Part shown: in pieces, positions 60,175 through 64,000 of the stretch | Numbering within the stretch: the first letter of the stretch is position 1 | How the letters are laid out: each line of letters starts with the position of its first letter | Source of the DNA: Cupriavidus yeoncheonensis | GTDB lineage: Bacteria > Pseudomonadota > Gammaproteobacteria > Burkholderiales > Burkholderiaceae | Reading direction: 5' to 3' | Length of the DNA stretch: 64,000 bases | Assembly (NCBI RefSeq): GCF_905397275.1 | Contig: NZ_CAJPUY010000019.1 | Span: forward strand, 1 to 64,000 | The notes under the pieces: generated by a model | What the model was told of the DNA's origin: nothing | Databases searched by the model: none | The model's input: only the letters and a program-made list of their open reading frames with translations | Program-made: the position numbers and the translations under genes

Positions 60175-61464
60175 ATGGACCACGCCCTGCGCGCCAGCCT
60201 TGCCAACGAATTGCATGCAAGACCCTTCCTGCGCCTGTCAGGCTCCGTCGCCCTCGCTCATCTGGCGATCTATGCGGGAGACGATGCCGCCATCCATGAG
60301 CAATTGCTGCGCGCGTTGTGCGATCTCACCGGCATGCCGCCGCCGGAACCGGGCAGCACGCACTATGCCGCGCAATGGAATGGCGAGCGCCAGCTGAAGT
60401 GGGAACGCCACACGGAGTTCTCCACCTACACGTTCGTGGCCAGCCGGCATGACACCGACTACTTCTCCGGCCTGGCCACCGAGCACGTGCCGCAGGCCTG
60501 GTTCGAACAGATCGCGGGCATGCGCTTCGTCGCCATCCGCATGGAGCTGGTCTCCGGGGAGAATGCCCCGACGGCGCGCAATGGCTTCCGGCAATGGATC
60601 GACGGCCCGATCAAGGTCGGCAGCCGCGTGCTCGGCAACGGCGAAGTCTATTGCGACTGGACCATCAAGCCCGATGGCTTCTCGCGCTTCCTTGTCATCG
60701 ACGAGGGCTTCCGCGAGGCGCAGGGCGGACGTCTGCTGCAGCGGCTGTACGAGATCGAGACCTATCGCATGATGGCCCTGCTGGCGCTGCCCGCCGCGCG
60801 CGAACTGGGCCGTTCGCTCGACGTGCTGCAGCGCTCGCTGGCCGGCCTGATGCACCGCATGGACTCCGCGCCCGACGACAATGTGGACGCGGGCCTGCTG
60901 CAGGAACTCACGCACCTTGCCGTGCGCGGCGAAGCGCTGGCGGAGTCGAGCCACCGCTTCAGCGCCAGCCGTGCTTACGAGCGGCTGGTGATGGCCCGCA
61001 TCCAGGAGCTGCGCGAGGAGCGCATCGAGGGCATCCCGACCATCGCCGAATTCATGGAGCGCCGCTTCACGCCGGCCATGGAGACATGCCGCGCCAACGC
61101 GAACCGCCTGGAGCAGTTCACGACGCGCGTGGCGCGCGCGGTCGACCTGTTGCGCACGCGGGTCAGCCTGGCGCAGGAAGGCAATACAATGCGGCTGCTC
61201 GCGGGCATGGATCGCACCGCGCGCACGCAGCTCCACCTGCAGCACGCGGTGGAAGGGCTGTCCGTGGCGGCGATTTCCTACTATGTGCTCTCGCTGACGG
61301 CGGTTGGCCTGCGCTCGCTGCACGCGCTGCACCTGGGCATGGACCCGGAGCTGGTCGAGGGGCTGCTGATCGCGCCGGTCGTGCTGCTGGTGTTCATGGT
61401 GATCCGGCGCACCAAGCGGTCGAACGGGGCCGGGCAGCATGGCGCCAGGAAAAGCGCAGGCTGA
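60175..61464 (+). CDS. DUF3422-family membrane protein
   Basis: 429 aa. The N-terminus NELHARPFLRLSGSVALAHLAIYAG, then WERHTEFSTYTF and YEIETYRMMALLALPAARELGRSLDVLQRSLAGLM, follow the DUF3422 pattern. A long coiled-coil-like helix leads to two C-terminal membrane helices (LSVAAISYYVLSLTAVGLRSL and EGLLIAPVVLLVFMVIRRTKR). The family is found in proteobacteria, with a cytoplasmic body anchored at the C-terminus. Function unknown. Confidence 0.85.
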   Translation: MDHALRASLANELHARPFLRLSGSVALAHLAIYAGDDAAIHEQLLRALCDLTGMPPPEPGSTHYAAQWNGERQLKWERHTEFSTYTFVASRHDTDYFSGLATEHVPQAWFEQIAGMRFVAIRMELVSGENAPTARNGFRQWIDGPIKVGSRVLGNGEVYCDWTIKPDGFSRFLVIDEGFREAQGGRLLQRLYEIETYRMMALLALPAARELGRSLDVLQRSLAGLMHRMDSAPDDNVDAGLLQELTHLAVRGEALAESSHRFSASRAYERLVMARIQELREERIEGIPTIAEFMERRFTPAMETCRANANRLEQFTTRVARAVDLLRTRVSLAQEGNTMRLLAGMDRTARTQLHLQHAVEGLSVAAISYYVLSLTAVGLRSLHALHLGMDPELVEGLLIAPVVLLVFMVIRRTKRSNGAGQHGARKSAG

Positions 61465-61487
61465 ACGGGCCACCGGCGGCAGTCCGT

Positions 61488-62456
61488 TCAGTCCGCGGTG
61501 ATCTTGCCCAGTTCGATCACTTTCTTCCAGCGCGCGAACTCCGACGCCTGGAACGCGGCGAACTGCTCCGGCGTGTTGGCGACGATCTCGAAGCCGACTT
61601 CGAGCAGCTTCGACCTGACCGCCGGGTCATTGAGCGCCGCGACCGTGGCGCTGTGCAGCTTTGCCTTGATCTCGGGCGGCAGTCCCTTGGGCGCGGCCAC
61701 GGCCTGCCACGAGTAGACCGTCACGCCCTTGATGCCGGACTCGTCCATGGTGGGCACATCGGGCAGGATCGGCGAGCGCGCGGTGCTCGTGATGGCCAGT
61801 GCGCGCAGCTTGCCGGCCTTGATATGCGGCACCGCGGTGTTGATGTTCATGAAGGTGGCATCGACCTGCCCGCCGAGCAGATCGTTCATCGCGGGGGCGC
61901 CGCCTTTGTACGGCACATGGATGCCCGTTGTGCCGGTCTGCTGCCAGAACAGCTCGGCCGTGAGATGGTCGCTGGTGCCGTTGCCGGCGGACGCGAACGT
62001 CATCTTGTTCGGGTTGGCCTTTTCATAGGCGATGACATCCTGGATCGTCTTGAACCGCGAATTCGCGGGGACGGCCAGCACGTTCGGCGCCTGCACCGCA
62101 ACGCTGATGTAGTCGAAGTCCCTGAGCGGATCGTAGCCCGCGTTCTTTGACAGATGCGGGCCGATCACGAACGGTCCCAGCGACGAGACGAACACGGTGT
62201 AGCCGTCGGCCGGCGCGCGCTTGACCGTGGCCGCGCCGATCATGCCGGCCGCGCCGGGACGGTTGTCCACCACGAAGCTGCCGCCGAACTGTGCCTGGTA
62301 CTTCGCGCTCAGGATGCGCGCCACATTGTCGGTCGAGCCGCCCGCAGGGAAGGGCACCACCATGGTGACCGGCTTCTCCGGCCATGCGGCATGGGCCCCC
62401 GTCGTTGCAACGGCCATGGCAACGGTCATCAGTGCAGATGCGATCAGCTTCTTCAT
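61488..62456 (-). CDS. Bug-family tripartite tricarboxylate transporter binding protein
   Basis: 322 aa from ATG 62456 behind AAGGAGACAGGAC. Sec signal MKKLIASALMTVAMAVATTGAHA; body WPEKPVTMVVPFPAGGSTDNVARILSAKY, VVDNRPGAAGMIGAATVKRAPADGYTVF, HVPYKGGAPAMNDLLGGQVDATF and LPDVPTMDESGIKGVTVYSW. It is 37 bp downstream of an enolase-superfamily dehydratase in the same operon, so the bound carboxylate is probably a sugar diacid such as galactarate, talarate or a relative. Confidence 0.9.
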   Translation of the reverse strand: MKKLIASALMTVAMAVATTGAHAAWPEKPVTMVVPFPAGGSTDNVARILSAKYQAQFGGSFVVDNRPGAAGMIGAATVKRAPADGYTVFVSSLGPFVIGPHLSKNAGYDPLRDFDYISVAVQAPNVLAVPANSRFKTIQDVIAYEKANPNKMTFASAGNGTSDHLTAELFWQQTGTTGIHVPYKGGAPAMNDLLGGQVDATFMNINTAVPHIKAGKLRALAITSTARSPILPDVPTMDESGIKGVTVYSWQAVAAPKGLPPEIKAKLHSATVAALNDPAVRSKLLEVGFEIVANTPEQFAAFQASEFARWKKVIELGKITAD

Positions 62457-62493
62457 GTCCTGTCTCCTTGTCTCTCTTGTATGGGAAGCGATG

Positions 62494-63642
62494 TCAGGCG
62501 CGCTCGCCGAATACAGCCTGCTCGCGCGTCCAGGCGCGCGCCTGTTCGCTGATCGTGATGCCCAGGCCCGGCCGGGTCGGTACGACAATGCGGCCGTCGC
62601 GGATCTCCAGGCGTTCGTTGAACAGCGGTTCGAGCCAGTCGAAGTGCTCGACCCAGGGCTCGCGTGGGTAAGCCGCGGCAAGGTGCACGTGCAACTCCAT
62701 CGCGAAATGCGGCGCGATCATCAGGCCCGCATGCTCGGCCAGCGCGCACACCTTGAGGAATGGCGTGATGCCGCCGACGCGCGGTGCATCGGGCATCAGG
62801 TAGTCGGCGGCGCGATGCCGGATCAGGTCCCAGTGTTCGGCTGCGCTGGTCAGCATTTCACCGGTCGCGATCGGCGTGTCGAATTGCGTGGCGAGCGCGG
62901 CGTGGCCTTCGTGGTCGTAGGCGTCCAGCGGTTCTTCGATCCAGACGAGGTTGAAGGACTCGAACGTGCGGCACATGCGCTGCGCGGTCGGACGGTCCCA
63001 TTGCTGGTTGGCGTCGACCATCAGCGGCACCGCATCGCCGAGACGCTCGCGCACGGCTGCCACGCGCTGGATGTCGAGCGCCCCGTTGGGCTGGCCGACT
63101 TTCAGCTTGATCCCGCCGATGCCGCGCTCCACCGACGCCGCCGCGTTGACCAGCAACTGATCGAGCGGCGTGTGCAGGAAGCCGCCCGAGGTGTTGTAGC
63201 AGCGCACGGCGTCGCGATGGGCGCCCAGCAGCTTGGCCAGCGACAGGCCCGCGCGCCTGGCCTTCAGGTCCCAGAGCGCGACATCGAACGCGCCGATGGC
63301 CTGCGTCGACAGGCCGCTGCGGCCAACCGACGCGCCCGCCCAGCAAAGCTTGTCCCACAGCCGCGCGATATCGCTCGGGTCTTCGCCGATCAGCGCCGGA
63401 GCGATCTCGCTGGCATGCGCGAACTGGCCGGGTCCGCCGGCGCGCTTGGAATAGCTGAAGCCAATGCCTACGTGGCCGTCCCGGGTCCGGATCTCGGCAA
63501 AGAGGATGGCCACCTCGGTCATCGGCTTCTGGCGGCCGGTCAGGACCTTGGCATCGCTGATCGGCGTGGCCAGCGGCAGGTAGCACGAGGAGAGCCGGAT
63601 CGAGGCGATGGCGTCGGCGGAGGGAGCGGCAGGGTTCGTCAT
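62494..63642 (-). CDS. enolase-superfamily sugar-acid dehydratase (talarate/galactarate type)
   Basis: 382 aa from ATG 63642. Mandelate-racemase/muconate-lactonizing fold. The KxK base is GIKLKVG, metal ligands are MVDANQQWDR, IEEPLD and ATGEMLTS, and the catalytic His is in MIAPHFAMELHVHLAAAYP. Residues before the barrel (CYLPLATPISDAKVLTGRQKPMTEVAILFAEIRTRDGHVGIGFSYSKR) match L-talarate/galactarate dehydratases. It dehydrates an aldarate to a keto-deoxy-aldarate. Divergent from a LacI-type regulator with two palindromic operators between. Confidence 0.85.
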   Translation of the reverse strand: MTNPAAPSADAIASIRLSSCYLPLATPISDAKVLTGRQKPMTEVAILFAEIRTRDGHVGIGFSYSKRAGGPGQFAHASEIAPALIGEDPSDIARLWDKLCWAGASVGRSGLSTQAIGAFDVALWDLKARRAGLSLAKLLGAHRDAVRCYNTSGGFLHTPLDQLLVNAAASVERGIGGIKLKVGQPNGALDIQRVAAVRERLGDAVPLMVDANQQWDRPTAQRMCRTFESFNLVWIEEPLDAYDHEGHAALATQFDTPIATGEMLTSAAEHWDLIRHRAADYLMPDAPRVGGITPFLKVCALAEHAGLMIAPHFAMELHVHLAAAYPREPWVEHFDWLEPLFNERLEIRDGRIVVPTRPGLGITISEQARAWTREQAVFGERA

Positions 63643-63685
63643 GGGGGCGGGCAGCAAGGAAAAGGGATCGGGTTTCTGATCACAA

Positions 63686-63703
63686 AATGATAACGTTATC
63701 ATT
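63686..63703. promoter_or_regulatory. LacI-type operator 1
   Basis: AATGATAACGTTATCATT, a perfect 18-bp palindrome with the central CG common to LacI/GalR sites, 44 bp before the dehydratase ATG. Confidence 0.75.
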
Positions 63704-63807
63704 CTGGCGCAAGCAGGGCTGATATAATCCATGCGTCATCCCTGATCCACGTGCGGCGGCCCCTGTACCAATCGGTAACGAGCGGACGCCGCCGCGGGAA
63801 TGGTGGA

Positions 63808-63825
63808 AATGCTAACGTTGTCATT
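63808..63825. promoter_or_regulatory. LacI-type operator 2
   Basis: AATGCTAACGTTGTCATT, two differences from operator 1, centred 122 bp from it and 63 bp before the LacI-type ATG. Confidence 0.72.
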
Positions 63826-63887
63826 CCCGAGCGTCAATCGCCTTGGTGCGCCGCGCCGGTAGCGATTTACCCTGACTCAGGACCCGC

Positions 63888-64000
63888 ATGTCGAATTCCA
63901 ATGGGCCGAAATCCGTGACGCTGCATGACGTGGCGCGTGAGGCCGGCGTCTCGTTGATTACCGCGTCGCGCGCGCTCAGCAACCCTGGCATGGTGTCGGA
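63888..64000 (+). CDS. LacI-family regulator, 5' end only
   Basis: The first 37 codons from ATG 63888: MSNSNGPKSVTLHDVAREAGVS, then LITASRALSNPGMVS. This is the LacI/GalR helix-turn-helix and hinge start. The gene runs off the window. Its position and the twin operators suggest it controls the dehydratase-Bug operon and itself. Confidence 0.9.
   Translation, partial: MSNSNGPKSVTLHDVAREAGVSLITASRALSNPGMVS

Noticed and set aside
59921..60397. 158-codon plus-strand frame before the DUF3422 gene
   Set aside because: Its second half overlaps the start of the DUF3422 gene in another frame and its first half is Arg/Gly-rich with no domain.
1..64000. tRNA, rRNA, CRISPR array or replication origin
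   Set aside because: None could be recognised by reading the sequence; a covariance-model scan would be needed to exclude small RNAs.

Overview
The window looks like a secondary-chromosome segment of a Cupriavidus-type betaproteobacterium (Burkholderiales). The grounds are high GC, many orphan Bug-family solute-binding proteins, many LysR/GntR regulators, an Fdw-type formate dehydrogenase, and a complete oxalate-degradation gene set.

Layout. 1-950: end of an IS3-type transposase abutting a decapitated poxB. 1.2-5.5 kb: AraC regulator, remnant of an HD-domain gene, BASS transporter, acyl-CoA synthetase. 5.5-7.7 kb: gene-poor, lower-GC, decayed DNA with a 228-bp inverted-repeat element and a possible DNA-ligase remnant. 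7.8-12.4 kb: a small conserved-looking protein, EamA exporter, GntR regulator, OpgD/OpgG glucan protein, TerC. 12.5-25.3 kb: the oxalate core, holding a PanE paralog, a GntR/FCD regulator, frc1-FAH-pntA-pntB, antiporter 1, then oxc-frc2. 25.4-40.2 kb: PAS protein, secreted repeat protein, PAP2 phosphatase, repeat membrane protein plus two-component system, alpha/beta hydrolase, truncated chemoreceptor, PiuC/TonB receptor pair, acyl-CoA ligase plus Bug protein with TetR. 40.3-51.0 kb: second oxalate block, holding a CbbR-like LysR, antiporter 2, another LysR, a small membrane protein, antiporter 3 and fdwBA. 51-64 kb: ordinary accessory genes ending in a divergent LacI / enolase-superfamily sugar-acid locus.

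How it works together. Oxalate enters by three OxlT-like antiporters in exchange for formate. Frc charges it as oxalyl-CoA, Oxc decarboxylates that to formyl-CoA, and Frc recycles the CoA. FdwBA then oxidises formate to CO2 plus NADH. The transhydrogenase PntAB lies in the frc1 operon and could convert NADH to NADPH. The PanE paralog could use NADPH to make pantoate for CoA. An almost invariant 15-bp element (GTATGTGATATATCA or its complement) occurs at eight places, in front of panE, gntR, frc1, oxc, a 72-aa membrane protein and antiporter 3. I propose it as the operator of the embedded GntR/FCD regulator. Antiporters 1 and 2 instead share a different duplicated promoter, beside a CbbR-like LysR. 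The regulon, its paired sites and the new small membrane member are the most interesting signals here.
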